The notes: generated by a model from the letters alone, not told the origin. Shown: positions 1 to 12,287, counted from the first letter of the stretch. The stretch: DNA of 64,000 nucleotides from Cyrtodaria siliqua (GCA_037043455.1 JAWPHD010001215.1:248001-312000), one strand, 5' to 3'. Made by a program: numbers and translations.

Positions 1-2330
1 GGAGGAGGAGTTTGCGAGGAGTGTGGAGGGAGGGGCAATCAGGCATTTAATGCATGGAGTGTGGAGGGAGTTTGCAAGGAGTGTGGAGGGAGGGGAAATC
101 AGGCATTTAATGCAAGGAGTGTGGAGGGAGGAGGGAGTTTGCAAGGAGTGTGGAGGGAGGGGCAATCAGGCATTTAATGCAAGGAGTGTGGAGGGAGGAG
201 GGAGTTTGCAAGGAGTGTGGAGGGAGGGGCAATCAGGCATTTAATGCATGGAGTGTGGGTGGAGGGGCAACAGGCATTTACTGCATGGAGTGTGGAGGGA
301 GGGACAAGCAGGCATTTAATGCATGGAGTGTGGATGGAGGGGCAATTGGGCTTTTAATGCAAGGAGTGTGGAGGGAGGAGTGAGTTTGCAAGGATGTGGA
401 GGGAGGGGCAATCAGGCATTTAATGCATGGAGTGTGGATGGAGGGGCAATCGGGCATTTAATGCAAGGAGTGTGGAGGGAGGAGGGAGTTTGCAAGGAGT
501 GTAGAGGGAGGGGCAATCAGGCATTTACTGCATGGAGTGTGGAGGGAGGGGCAAGCAGGCATTTAATGCAAAGAGCGTGGAGAGGGGAGTGAGTGGGCAT
601 TTATTTGCAAGGAGTGTGGAGGGAGGGGCAATCTGGTATTTAATACAATGAGTGTGGAGGGAGGAGTGAGTGGGCATTTATTTGCAAGGAGTGTGGAGGG
701 AGCGGCAATTGGGCATTTAATGCAATGAGTGTGGAGGGAGGAGTCAGTGGGCATTTATTTGCAAGGAGTGTGGAGGGAGGGGCAATCGAGCATTTAATGC
801 AAGGAGTGTGGAGGGAGGAGTCAGTGGACATTTATTTGCAAGGAGTGTGGAGGGAAGGGCAATCGGGCATTTAATGCAATGAGTGTGGAGGGAGGAGTCA
901 GTGGGCATTTATTTGTAAGGAATGTGGAGGGAGGGGCAATCGGGCATTTAATGCATGGAATGTGGAGGGAGTGGCAAGCGGTCATTTAATGCAAAGAGTG
1001 TGGTGGAAGTGGCAAGCAGGCATTTAATGCAATGAGTGTGGAGGGCGGCGTGAGTGGGCATTTAATGCATGGAGTGTGGAGGGAGGGGCAAGGGTGCATT
1101 TAATGCAAGGAGTGTGGAGGGAGGAGTCCGTGAGCATATAATGCATGGAGTACGAAGGGAGGGCTAATGGGCAGTTAATGCAAAGAGTGTGTATGGAGGG
1201 GCAATCGGGCATTTAATGCAAGGAGTGTAGAGGGAGGGGCAAGTGGGCATGTAATGCATAGTGTGTTGAGAGAGGGGTGAACGGGCATTTAATGCAACGA
1301 ATGTGGAGGGAGGGGTGAGCGGGCATTTAATGCAAGGATTGTTGAGGGAGGGGCAAGTGGGCATTTAATGCAAGGAGTGTTGAGGAAGGGGTAATCAGGC
1401 ATTTAATGCAAGGAGTGGGGGAGGCGAGTAGGTGGTAATGCATGGAGTGTGGAGGGAGCGGTGAGAAAGCTTTTCAATCCATGGAGTGTGGAGATCGGGA
1501 TGATCAGGGCTTTAACGCATGGAGTGTGCAAGCATCTTATGCAAGGAGTGTGGAAGGAAAGGCGGGTTGGCATTTAATGCAAAGAGTGTGGAATTGAATT
1601 AAATTGGATGTTACAGTCAGCTGAGGTCATATGGAGATCATTCCAGCTTCCATTTGTGCAGGAAGACTACAGGTGCCCCTCCAGGGCAAGGAGTGTGGAG
1701 AGAGGAACGACTGAGCATTTAATGCATGGAGTATGGTGTGAGAGATGAGTGGCTTGTAATATATGGAGTATGGTGTGAAAGATGAGTGGCATTTAATGCA
1801 TGGAGTATGGTGTGGGAGATGAGTGGCCTTTAATGCATGGAGTATGGTGCGAGACATGAGTGGCATTTAATGCATGGAGTATGGTGCGAGAGATGAGTGG
1901 CATTTAATGCATGGAGTATGGTGTGAGAAATGAGTTGCATTTAATGCATGGAGTATGGTGTGAGAAATGAGTGGCATTTAATGCATTGAGTATGGTGTGA
2001 GAGATCAGTGGCATTTAATGTATGGAGTATGTTGTGAGAGATGAGTGGCATTTAATGTATGGAGTATGGTGTGAGGGATGTGTGTTTTCATGCATGAATT
2101 GTGAAGGGAGAGACAAGAGAGCATTTAAAGCATAGGGTGTTAAGAGAGGGTTGAGTGGGCGTTTAATGCATGAAGTTTGGAGGTAGGAACAGCAGGCTTT
2201 TATGGCATGGAGTGTGGATGGACAGATTAATCAGCCGGGTTAATGCATAGTGTGGAGTGGTGAGCAGGCATTTTATAAATGGAGTGTGGAGAGAGGGTTG
2301 AAAAGGAATTTGTGCAGAAGACAATTGGAA
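1..2330. repeat. Minisatellite/satellite array, 37-60 bp units
   Basis: The array is built from units combining GGAGTGTGGAGGGAGGGGCA with a GCATTTAATGCA core that is itself nearly palindromic. Simple units are about 38 bp; a longer variant inserts a GGAGGGAGTTTGCAA block. From about 1690 to 2090 the unit changes to a 37 bp form (GAGTATGGTGTGAGAGATGA plus the same GCATTTAATGCATG core). The array decays towards 2330. Open frames here on either strand result from the low-complexity repeat. The array runs off the left edge of the window. Confidence 0.95.
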
Positions 2331-2424
2331 AAGGATACTTAAATATGTTTTAACCCAAAGATTCAAAGCACTACTGGTTAGCGGCCACTTTCCGTCCAAG
2401 CCCATCTTCCGTCGTTCTCATTAA

Positions 2425-3340
2425 ACAAGAGGCCCAAGAGGGCCTGTGGACGCTCTACTGGCTCAAGATAAAGTTTATGTATAAGGGGCCATAAGTCTTT
2501 CAAAAATCATTCAACCAGAACATGGCAATGACAGGTGCAACTAGGCTTAGTACTGATCATTCTCGCCAAGATTTGCTGAAATCTGGCAAAGAGTTCAGAA
2601 GAGACTAAGCTGGACAAAATTTATGTATTAAAACATTTAAAGGGTCACAACTCTGCCAAAAATCATTCAAGCGAAATATGGCGATGATATGCACAACTAG
2701 GCTTGATACTGATCATCCTTGTTAAAGTTTCGTCTATATCCAGTTAGGGGTTCAGGAGAACTAGCCCGGAAAAAAATTGTGGTATCAAAATCCTTTAAAG
2801 GGCCATAACTCTGCTAAATATCTGTAAGCCGGAACATGACGATGACATGCACAACTAGGCTTGTTGCTGATCATCCCTGCAAAGTTTCATTGAAATCTGG
2901 TGAGGGGTTCAGGAGAAGTAGATCAGACAAAGTTTGTGTATTAAAACCTGTAAAGGGCCATAATTCTGCCAAAAAATCATTCAACCAGAATACGGCAATG
3001 ATTTGCAAACCTAGACATGGAATTGATAATCCCTAAAAAGCTTCGTTTAAATTCGGCCAGGGGTTCAGGAGAACCAGTCAGAACAAAGTTTGTGTATTAA
3101 AACCTTTAAAGGGCCGTAACTCGGCCAAAAATCATTCAACCGGAACACGGCGATGATTTGCACAACTAGACATAGAATCGATCATCCCTAAAAAGTTTCG
3201 TTTAATCCGGTCAGGGGTTCAGGAGAACTAGTCAGAACAAAGTTTGTGTATTAAAACCTTTAAAGGGCTATAATTCCGCCAAAATCATTCAACTGGAACA
3301 CGGTGACAATGTACAAATAGGCTTGGTACTGATCATCCCT
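2425..3340 (+). repeat. Tandem array, ~157 bp unit ('gggccataactctgcc' family)
   Basis: The block opens with AACAAGAGGCCCAAGAGGGC, an opening seen again at 54103. Six degenerate units follow, starting near 2485, 2641, 2800, 2954, 3111 and 3264. Each begins with a GGGCCATAACTCTGCC-like sequence and ends with TTAAAACCTTTAAA. The units are clearly diverged from each other, so the array is old. There is no coding signal. It looks like part of a mollusc mobile element family, judging from dispersal within this window. Confidence 0.85.
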
Positions 3341-4030
3341 GAAATATGGCCAAATGAAGGCCATTTCGTCTTAATATGAGGCCAAGATATAGCATATTTC
3401 AGAAAATCAAGGGCCATAATGGTCCAATCTGGATGGTTTTCGAACTTGTCCAAGCTTTCATTGATATTAACAACTTGGTAAAGTTTCTTAAAGATCGGAT
3501 GAAAGATGAAGGCCCTATCGTCTTAACAAGGCAAAATATAGGATTTTTAACTAATCAAGGGCCATAACTCAACTAATACTAGTCCGATCTGACTGGTTTT
3601 CGAACTTGGCCGAGCTTTCATTGATATTAACAATCAAGTAAAGTTTCATAAAGATCGCATGAAAAATGAAGGCTCTATCGAACTAACGAGGCAAAATATA
3701 GCGTTTTTAACTAAATCAAGGGCCATAACTCCGCTGTTACTGGTCCGATCTGGCAGGTCTTCGAAATTGTCTAAGCTTTCATTTATATAAACAATCTGGT
3801 AAAGTTTGGTAAAGATCGAATGAAAGATAAAGGCCCTATCATCTTAACAAGGCAAAATATAGCATTTTTAACTAAATCAAGAGCCATAACTCCGCTGTTA
3901 ATGGTCCGATATAGCTGGTTTTCGAAAATTTCCGAGCTTTCATTTATATAAACAAGAGGGCCATGATGGCCCTATATCGCTCACCTGAGTAAATTTGAAC
4001 CATTACAAGAGAAGAGGGCCAAGATGGCCT
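3341..4030 (+). repeat. Tandem array, ~165 bp unit ('aaagatcggatgaaaaatga' family)
   Basis: About four degenerate copies of a unit contain GATCGGATGAAAGATGAAGG, GGCAAAATATAGCATTTTTA and TGGTTTTCGAACTTGTCC. The same family recurs at about 54370-54540 and 55150-55370, inside the insertion in the fold-back element. It ends at two closely spaced GAGGGCCATGATGGCC-type palindromic headers (about 3951 and 4012), which look like starts of related mobile repeats. Confidence 0.85.
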
Positions 4031-4229
4031 TAAAGCGATCACCTGAGTACTGGCACATTATCAAACTAATTCGAAATCTTATGGTCATATACAATCTGTG
4101 CAAGTTTGGTTAAGATTGTTCAAGAAATGTGGACTCTGTTGTATATAACAACATTGATATAGACAGTTTAAGACTCTGACAAAGTTTGGTAAAGATCAAA
4201 TACAAAATCAAGGTGCTCGAGAGTAACAC

Positions 4230-5010
4230 CTTGGGCAGAGCCAAATGTGACCCCAGGGCTACATGTAATATATGAGCTGTGTGACTTGTGGTTTTAGAGA
4301 AGAAGATTTTTTCAGTTTTTCCCTATACAAGTCTATGTAAAACGTGACCCCTGGGGCAGGGTCAAATGTGAATCCAGGGTCACCATTTGAACAAACTTGG
4401 TAAAGGACCATGAGAGTATAGTAAAAGCAAAATATTAAACCTCTGGCTCTTGTAGTTCCAGAGAAGAAGACTTTAATGTGTTTACTATATACGTCTATGT
4501 AAAACTGTGACCCTCGGAGTGGTGTCAAATTTTATCCCGGGGTCACCATTTGAACAAACTTGGTCGAGGACAATTATCTTATAGTAAATGCAAAATATTA
4601 AACCTCTGGCTCTTGCAGTTTAAGAGAAGATTGTTTTTTTCCTATGTATATGTCTATATAAAACTGTGACCCCTGGGGTGTGGCCAAGTTTGAAACCAGG
4701 GTCACCATTTGAACAAACTTGGTAGAGGACCATAAGCTTATAGCAAATGCAAAATATTAAACCTCTGGCTCTTGCAGTTCCAGAGAAGAAGATTTTTTAA
4801 GTTTTTCCCTATACATCTCTATGTAAAACATGTGACCCTTGGGGTGGGGCCAACTCGGGTCACCATTAGAACAAACTTGGTAAAGGACCATAAGCTTATA
4901 GTAAATGCAAAATATCAAACCTCTGGCTCTTGTAGTTTCCGAGAAGAGATTTTTAAAAAAATATATATATAATTATGTAAGTCTATGTAAAACTGCGACC
5001 CTCGGGGCGG
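4230..5010 (+). repeat. Tandem array, ~160 bp unit ('ggtcaccatttgaacaaact' family)
   Basis: About five copies of a unit contain GTGACCCCTGGGG, GGTCACCATTTGAACAAACT, CAAAATATTAAACCTCTGGC and CTATGTAAAACTGTGACC. The sequence is unrelated to the two preceding arrays but the unit length is similar. Short open frames on either strand are repeat shadows with no recognisable domain. Confidence 0.85.
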
Positions 5011-5430
5011 GAATAAATTTGACCACATGTATATATTCAGCGACTTATAGCTTTGCCAATTTTCATACGATTTAAATTATTCTTACAATTTTAGAAAGTA
5101 GTTATCTTCAGCTAAATAAATATATAAAGTTATTACTGATCAAAGCTGTATTAAATAATTCCGAGAGGGGGCCAGGTGTTTTTAGCGATCAAAATATGGC
5201 AATTTTATGATTCTGATCATGGGTATGTGTGTTGAATTCAATAACTCGCTTATTTCGCATCTAAATTTAAATATTTTCAGTGTTTTGGAGAGAACATATT
5301 CTAAGCTTTCCAATGACATATAGTATTATCATATCTGTTTAATATTAAAAAAGTTATTCTGGGGCCAGGTAGTAATTTTTTCAACCCTAAATTATAAATA
5401 TAGCAGGGGGCCAACAAGTAAACTCGTCCA
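5011..5430. other. AT-rich spacer, no gene seen
   Basis: This is AT-rich sequence with no long open frame, tRNA-like boxes or inverted repeat that I can support. Confidence 0.6.
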
Positions 5431-5745
5431 GTATGTGTTGACCTGTTACCGTCGGATGGACTAGCCTCGGTCACCCGGCCCGCTTCTGATTTCTTCGTTA
5501 CGCCTATGCTACACGGATCTAGCTGGCCGAGACTACGAATGGACGTAAACCGTGCGGTCCCATGTATCTATCCTCCGCGCACGTTAAAGAACCGTAGGAA
5601 TCTATTCAATAATTAATAAGAGTAGGGCAAGGTTCCCGGATTCCTATGTATGCTTCCCCTCTCTCTGGGGTGGTTCTAAATAACCTTTACTGTGTTGATG
5701 AGCCGTTAAACAACATCAATTCAATTCCATTTCGGTCCATTTCGG
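5430..5745 (+). mobile_element. SINE-like dispersed repeat
   Basis: The segment has a GC-richer body containing CGCACGTTAAAGAACCGTAG, then GAGTAGGGC and CCCCTCTCTCTGGGG, and ends with GAGCCGTTAAACAACATCAA followed by a TTCAATTCC tail. An inverted copy lies at about 9922-10115 and a 3' fragment at about 54876-54920. Three copies sharing one 3' end fit a SINE. I do not see a convincing tRNA head, so the subclass is uncertain. Confidence 0.6.
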
Positions 5746-6049
5746 TAATTCGAGTGACCGCAAAAATCAAAAGGTCGAATAAACAGTATGTTTCGAAGTG
5801 TAACACTCCATCGTTGTAACTTGGCATCTCAAATGCGTTGATCAAAAACTGAAATGCATATATTTTTTATACATTCCTACCCGCAATTTAAGAGAAAAAC
5901 AGAGTTTTCCTTGCTTTAACAAGCCGGGCAATCTGACTGACTTGGTCGCTGCCATTTTGAAGGTAAGGTGAAGGTGAACAGCGAAAAGGAATGGTTAAGC
6001 GAAAATAAGCGAAAAGGAATTCCCGCGAGCGAAAAGGAATGTGTTTAGT

Positions 6050-6345
6050 AAATTAGTTGTTTAGTGGCAGAATTAATATGAAATAGGTTAAACCTATAGG
6101 GCGAGCACAGTTCATGTTTGATTGTGCGGTATGTATGTACCGGTATGTGCACGTCCAGCTGCGAGAATCGTAGCTCTTATGGTGTACCAGGGCTTTAATT
6201 ATCAGTCCAGGGCCTATCATGTTAGTACAGTATAAACTATACTCCCTCGTAAGAAGTAAGTATACGTATATACTTACTCCCTGGTACATACCACCATAAG
6301 AGCCATGATTCTCACGTCTAGTGCAAGTCTACATGTACGTGTCTT
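6050..6345. repeat. Dispersed hairpin repeat
   Basis: Inverted arms of about 30 nt (AGCTCTTATGGTG... and ...CACCATAAGAGC, extending into CCAGGG/CCCTGG) enclose about 80 bp. The flank carries TTAAACCTATAGGGCGAGCA. A second copy with a much shorter loop lies at about 31675-31850. The TTAAACCTATA motif also occurs in inverse orientation near 44680 and 46470. This looks like a MITE-type element. Confidence 0.7.
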
Positions 6346-7072
6346 GTGAATCTTCATCTATAATATACGTTGATCTGTCAAAATATGACAGTCAATCAAC
6401 GGAAAACGACTTTGCATCGCGGTTATTTATAATGTGAGCACAAGATAAGATAAGAGTTAAGAGAAGCAAGTACATGATGAACTAGAATAAATAATAAGAC
6501 AATAATAGACGTAAACATTGCTATAAGGTAAATAAATACAAGAATAAATGGGTATAGGTAATGAAGATAGAGGTACAGGTAAGATGCCCAAACCTACATA
6601 GAATCATCTAATATCTGGGCTGATAATTAAAGCCCTGCTGATATGAACCAATTCAGCTTCCGAGGCGGTACCAGGGACAAGTGTATCCCCGCTGACACAG
6701 CTTCACATCATCACTTGACTCATAGCGGGTTTAGTTGAGATTCTGGTTTAAGGGCTGAAAGCGGAAAGCTCCCTCTTGAAGTGTACCAAGGAGGGGGCCT
6801 CAGCTGCAGCAGCTGGGAGTGTGTTCAAGGCAGGGATAGTTCTCGGGAAGAAAATAAACTTGAATGTGTCCTTTTTTGCAGAAAAGTGACATCCCACCCC
6901 AACAAATTTCAATTTGTGTTTGTGTGTGTATTTCTAAGGATTATAGTCCGTCCGCCTACGACAGGCGTTCCTACCCGACGATTATAGGCGCAATGGAGCT
7001 GGACTTTTATCTGTGTGTTTGTGTGTGATGTGATGATATGTCTACTTGAAGCAGCGAACTCAATGATTTCTT
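6346..7072. other. Non-coding, with one shared dispersed block
   Basis: No gene was found. About 6885-6985 (GTGACATCCCACC to GTCCGCCTACGACAGGCG) is repeated almost exactly at about 31864-31950, where it again follows the hairpin repeat. The two blocks probably belong to one composite dispersed element. Confidence 0.5.
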
Positions 7073-7329
7073 TACCCATATGAAAAAAAGGGGTAACAAA
7101 ACACTATAACAAAACATGAATGCTATACTAGTATTTTATTAGTGCAGAATTAGTATCACAAATGACATGCAAATGAGGTTAACAAAATACTAATAAAACA
7201 CTAACAAAACACTATTAACAAAACACCAATAAAACACTGTTTAATAACAAAATACTAATGCTGTACTGAAATCTGAATATTAACAAAACACCAATAAAAT
7301 ACTGAAACAAAACACTAATAAAAGACTCC

Positions 7330-7500
7330 TAACAAAACATCAATGCAACACTGTTAACAAAACATCAATGCAACACTGTTAACAAAACATCAATGCAACA
7401 CTGTTAACAAAACATCAATGAAACACTGTTAACAAAACATCAATGCAACACTGTTAACAAAACATCAATGAAACACTGTTAACAAAACACTAATGATGTA
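7330..7500 (+). repeat. 25 bp tandem repeat
   Basis: Seven near-identical copies of AACAAAACATCAATGCAACA(CTGTT) lie in the left subterminal region of the 4 kb element. Variation is almost limited to GCAAC versus GAAAC. Confidence 0.9.
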
Positions 7501-9921
7501 CTGTTCAGCAAAACACATATAGAATACTTTTTAACAAAATACTAATAAAACACTAACAAAATTAATACAAAAAATATATGTTAAACAAAACGCACACAAA
7601 ATCGGTAAAAAAAATAGTCAGAACTTTCACAACTTTGAGTATACAGTTTGTGTTTATCACACATCAAAACAATAAACAAAGGAGAGAAAATGTCAATAAT
7701 TAACAAATGCCCCAAAACATGTGTGACCTCTGACCCTAAGAGTGACCTTGGTCTTTGAGGGAAAAAAATAATAAAATTTAAGACAATTAAAAAACTGAAC
7801 ACAACCTACTGGTAGACATTAACATTAAGAACTGCTTCAAAATAATGTGTTATCCTTCCATGTCCCTTTTACTTTAGACAGTCACATTAGCCTAGTGGGA
7901 TTTTGACTGTTACAGCATTAATTAGTGGAAAAAATACATTGTGAAAAATAATAATAAACAGTTTTTCATCCAATGGTAAATCCATTGTCACTGTCCATTC
8001 TTCCATTCAACTTGAAGACTGTTGTCTAGATCTCAAACCCTGAAAGTTAATGTAAATAGTTGTATGTTAATAGTTGTTTATGAATTTATAATATTTTTGT
8101 TAATAAGGCATTCAAAATGTATAAAGATACAGCTTTAAAGTATTATTTGTAATTGTTAAACTGTCATGCTATTACACGTTTGGCGTAATTATTTGAGTTC
8201 CAATAATTTATAGTTTGGTATGGTATAAAGTATCTAAGGAGCATATATTATGAGTAATATAACCACTGTCATAAAACAGTAAATTCATCCAATTACATCA
8301 TATAGTCAACTATTATGTTACCAACACCTTAAGTTCACATCTTGTCATACAAGTTTTCTTTAAGTACATACAAAAGATTATTAAAACAAACATTATACTT
8401 ACCATTATGTGATAAGAAATCAAATTAATCATTGTCCTGATGTAAACTTCAATGTTGTGCAATTGTCAGACATAATCAGCAGGATCGAGTTATCCTTAAT
8501 TTGATAGCTGAAAGAAATTTAAATTAGCATGAGTTCTACTTTCACTTTGCAAATTATCACTGTTCTTATATAAGACATACAGATGAATATGTATGCACGA
8601 ATCAGATGAAACATTAACTTCAGTAAAGAAATTAGCTCATAAAACAACTAAGTAAACAATTAATTTCAGAGCTTTCTCAATTACCAACCATATAAACATA
8701 AAGGAAGAATGTCTTGCCATAATGTAATATTAATAGTAGTAGAGGTTTAGTGTAATTTACTTACCTGAATAATCACAAAATAGTGTACGTTCTTTAATTC
8801 CTGCCTGTGTTTCTGGTTGAGTTTAAAATTCATCATAATGTTCATTCATCCATCAATGCATTAAATGTTTCATTATAGTTTTTTATGTTCCACCATTTGT
8901 TTTTCATTTTAACCAGCTAGGTCTTCAACTAATTTACATTAAGTGCTACATCCTGTAATTCAAGTTTAAAAATCCTAAAGTGCACATGTTTCTTCACAAC
9001 TAGCTTTGTATACATTTTCAGTTTTTTAAATCCGAACTGCTAAATGTAAACCAATCCACACCTAGACTTGAGTTAGAGGCAATTTGTAGGGTTTGCAGGT
9101 TTTATTCTGAGCTGCCATATACAACATATAATGCCAGATGGATAATGGATGGTCAGTTCCCCCTAAGTTACCCAACATCTGTTTAGCGTTATCTAGACAT
9201 TTTATGTCTGAAAGGTTGGGAGACAGGCAGCAATTATAAAGGAATCAGGACAGCTGAAATGGACGTGCTACAAAACAAACAGAGTATGGTCCCATCTTGT
9301 TGGTTGATTCAACATCGGGATGTACCATACTCTATCTACAGTAATACTTATATATGACTGAATTAGTATATTAAAATATTCTTTTAATATTGACAAAGAT
9401 ATAATGTCTTGCCTCTTTTAACATGACTCATGCAATTGATGAATCAAACTGTGCCCTACAGTAAGTAAAGTGGTACTGTGGCAAGTCTATATTCCTGCAA
9501 GCGTTCTCAGTGACTTAATAATCAGCTCCAAGTTAATGGGGGATCATCTGTTAATTAGGAAATTATGAATCTACATATTAGGTCTGGTTAATTAAACATT
9601 CATTACCGGCTTATCACAATGCTGAATTGAACATTTGGATAAAATGTCAAATGATATACAACTTCATTGTTACAAGTCAATATAATTTATTTCTACAAAT
9701 CTACTAAATATTTAATTTAAATAACTGCATCTCACTAAAAAATTATTCTTTCTAACTATTATCAATTGTAATGTCATAAACAGAATCCCAAAATGTGACA
9801 ATGAAATAAGTTTTATATTAATTTAATTTTAATTGCAGACTTATTTTTATATTATAATTTATAAATATCTAGTGTTTAAATATTTTGATTCATATGGATG
9901 TGTGGAAGTCATAGAACAAAT

Positions 9922-10115
9922 ACACTGAATGTTGTTTAACGGCTCAGCCATCAACACAGTATATGTTATTTAGAGCCGCCCCAGAAAGAGGGGAAGGATA
10001 CGTAGGAATCCGGGAACCTGCCCTACTCTTATTATCGAATAGATTCCTATGGTTCTTTAACGTGCTCGGAGGATAGACCGATACACGGGACCGCCCGATT
10101 TACGTCCCCATCATA
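9922..10115 (-). mobile_element. SINE-like repeat, inverse copy
   Basis: This matches the 5430-5745 repeat in inverse orientation: TGTTGTTTAACGGCTCA, then a CCGCCCCAGAAAGAGGGGAAG block, then GGTTCTTTAACGTGC and GGGACCGCCCGATTTACGTC. The internal order is conserved but bases are diverged. It sits inside the 4 kb TIR element and so inserted after it. Confidence 0.65.
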
Positions 10116-11116
10116 GAACAAATAATAATTAGTATTACATCTGCTAGTTTCATTTTCCAGTATAATTTTCAACGTAATTTGTTAAAGCGCACACTTGTTT
10201 TATCAGGGACAAAGTATACATACTCCCTAGTTTTATCGAGAAAAATCTAAGTCCACTTTTTCCATTTATTTCCATCCCCCAAAATGTTTATTTTCCATGC
10301 TATTTACCATCATTTATTTTCTCCAACATTCCATGGCATTTTTCATTTTACCATGGAAATCCATGGCAATGTTTCCTGATGTCAGATAAAATCCATGGAA
10401 AAATGGTACGTTGTTAAAATTTTCATAGATTTTTTTTAAGATTTCACGGACATCTATGAAATTCCATACAATTCCATTCCAACTTCCATAGAATTCTATG
10501 GATTTCCATGGAAACTGCTTCATCTAGAGATATGTGTTGAAAATGACGTAAAACATCATACAAACAAACAAATACCTTGTCACATAAATGACTAAATCCA
10601 CAATTAAATATATATATTCATTTGTCTTAGTGACTATGTATTATGCATCATGTTAATTTGGCTTAGATTTCAGCATGAAGATAATAAAGCGCTCAAAGTG
10701 CTAAAGTGCAATGTTACACTAATACTGTATTCTTTCATGAATATAAGTTTAATGCAACACTAATGCTGTACTCTTACATAAAGAGAAGTCTAATGAAACA
10801 CTAATTCTGTACTCCGACTTAAGGTATGAAGTCTAATGCAACACTAATTCTGTACTTTTACACAAAGAGAAGTCTAATGTAACACTCATGCTATACTCCA
10901 ACTTAATGTTTAAGACTAATGAAACACTATCAAAACATCTTTACCATTTTCTAAGTTAATGAAACATCAATAAAACATTTTTCTAAATAGTAAAGAATTG
11001 ATGTTTCATTAAATGTGATACTAAGAAAACACTCTAACAAAATACTAAAGAGTGTTTTGTTAGTATTTTATTAATGCAGGATTAGTATTTTGTTAAGAAT
11101 TTTTTTCATATGGGTA

Positions 11117-11345
11117 TAGTGCTGCCACACTGGAATACCACGCCGTAGTAGACATGATACTCCCAGTCACATTATTCTGACACTGGTCAATCAGTCGTAG
11201 AACTACCCATTATTTGCTCGTCAGGCAAGTGTTACAATTGACTACTCCATTTTTAAAGTCTTTGGTATGACGCGGTCAGGGGACTCGACCCACGACCTCC
11301 CGAATGTTCTAACCACTACACCACAATGCTTCGGTCAAATTTCAA
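11117..11345 (-). mobile_element. tRNA-derived SINE candidate
   Basis: On the minus strand, about 11265-11335 reads as a tRNA-like head: an A-box-like GTGTAGTGGTTAGAAC, then a B-box-like GGGTCGAGTCCC about 30 nt later. The far end (GCTGCCACACTGGAATACCAC) recurs in inverse orientation near 63195-63225. The body carries no ORF. Confidence in the Pol III boxes is moderate. Confidence 0.55.
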
Positions 11346-11632
11346 TTCGTTCCCAGACAGGACAGATATGGCATGGAACGAACTTCGAACGGCTATCTAG
11401 TCATGAACCAGTCTGGATCGACATTGGCTAAATCACCAACCGTCATAAAAGCTGCTACTACATCAGTGTATGTAAGATATATTATACATAAACCGTGATG
11501 CACGCGTATACTTTTTGCCGAACAACATGTAATTACGGATCCCTACCAATGTTTCAACGTTATGTCATTACGAAAAAAATGTATATAATTTATACGATTT
11601 AAGCTTTTTTTATTCGAATATACGTTTTGTCT
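11346..11632. other. Spacer left of the virus-like element
   Basis: AT-rich sequence without a recognisable gene. The last bases before the element (CGTTTTGTCT) do not match the right flank (TATATTTCAT), so no target-site duplication is apparent. Confidence 0.5.
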
Positions 11633-11825
11633 TATGTATTTTGGGGTTTCTGTTGTAATTTTCGTCTCACTCTGTTTCGCCTCAAATTACAACAGAAACG
11701 CCCCAAATTACATATATAATAAATTACCATTTCATGGTGATTTACTTGATTTATTAAAACTTTTTTAAAATAGGGGTAGTGAAGATTGCAAGTTTAATTT
11801 TTTTATAGTTATCAAAACTACACCC
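11633..11825 (+). repeat. Left terminal inverted repeat
   Basis: 11633-11720 (starting TATGTATTTTGGGGTTTCTG) matches the inverse of 26761-26850 almost base for base. After a 64 bp segment absent from the right end, 11785-11825 (ATTGCAAGTTTAATTTTTT...) matches the inverse of 26721-26764. The outer ~85 bp is also a palindrome in itself: GGGGTTTCTGTTGTAATTTT against AAATTACAACAGAAACGCCCC around a CTCACTCTGTTTCGCC centre. Each end can therefore fold as a hairpin. Confidence 0.85.
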
Positions 11826-11884
11826 CCAAACTATTTACATAAGATGGTTATTGGACAAAAGTGTCTTTAGGGACATGTTAGGCC

Positions 11885-12240
11885 TTATATGATAAACGTC
11901 TATTTATATTTCAGAATAAGAATGTTCTAGGTTTTGAGCTTCGTGTAGTAGTAAGGTTACGTGATTATTGTCATGTCAGATGTGCATATATCAGTGTGGC
12001 ATTGAGCTTCGTGTATTGGTAAGGTTACGTGATTATTGTCATGTCAGATGTGTATTAGTAAGGTTACGTGATTATTGTCACATGTATTATGTATGTAATG
12101 TTTATTTATAGCTCATGTGATAAGCGTCTATTTATATCAACCAATCGGTGAAGCTCATGTGATAAGCGTCTATTTATATCAACCAATCGGTGAACTTTTT
12201 GGTCTCCCTGACGGGTATATAAGGCGGTGAAACTACGGTT
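11885..12240 (+). promoter_or_regulatory. Promoter-like block: tandem CCAAT modules and TATA box
   Basis: A 42 bp module (GCTCATGTGATAAGCGTCTA... ending CAACCAATCGGTGAA) occurs at 12111-12152 and 12153-12194, giving CCAAT boxes at 12141 and 12183. TATATAAG follows at 12216-12223, about 30 nt behind the second CCAAT. Upstream, a ~50 bp unit (GAGCTTCGTGT...GGTTACGTGATTATTGTCA) repeats about three times (11936-12085), and part of the 42 bp module recurs near 11888. This spacing is typical of a Pol II core promoter reading rightwards. No downstream ORF of note was found. It may be captured host sequence or an LTR remnant. Confidence 0.5.
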
Positions 12241-12258
12241 TAGTATCACTCTTGACAT

Positions 12259-12287
12259 GGTCTCTATTCCCTATGGGAATAGAGACC
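12259..12287 (+). other. Perfect 13 bp stem-loop
   Basis: GGTCTCTATTCCC and GGGAATAGAGACC pair perfectly around a TAT loop, about 36 nt downstream of the TATA box at 12216. It would lie in the 5' part of any transcript from that promoter. CGTGAAAGGTAGGT near 12325 could be a splice donor. Confidence 0.6.

Larger units (their letters stand above)
7073..11118. mobile_element. ~4 kb non-autonomous TIR element, subterminal AACAAAACACTAAT repeats
   Basis: The ends are inverted copies of CCCATATGAAAAAAA, each flanked by TA (left TTCTTTA|CCCATATG, right CATATGGG|TA). A TA duplication would fit a Tc1/mariner-like mechanism. Both subterminal regions are dense in AACAAAACACTAAT(A/G) motifs in opposite orientation: left 7090-7600, right about 10735-11095. 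The interior is AT-rich and has no transposase or other convincing ORF. A SINE-like copy sits inside in inverse orientation. Known: large non-autonomous elements often keep only TIRs and subterminal repeats. Inferred: mobilisation by a transposase encoded elsewhere. Confidence 0.6.

Noticed and set aside
23..2405. Numerous open frames in the first 2.4 kb
   Set aside because: They follow the repeat unit on both strands, are short and have no domain; they are minisatellite shadows.
12210..12240. Hammerhead ribozyme (CTGACGG...GAAAC)
   Set aside because: The core CUGANGA is not met and no matching stem I or III was found.
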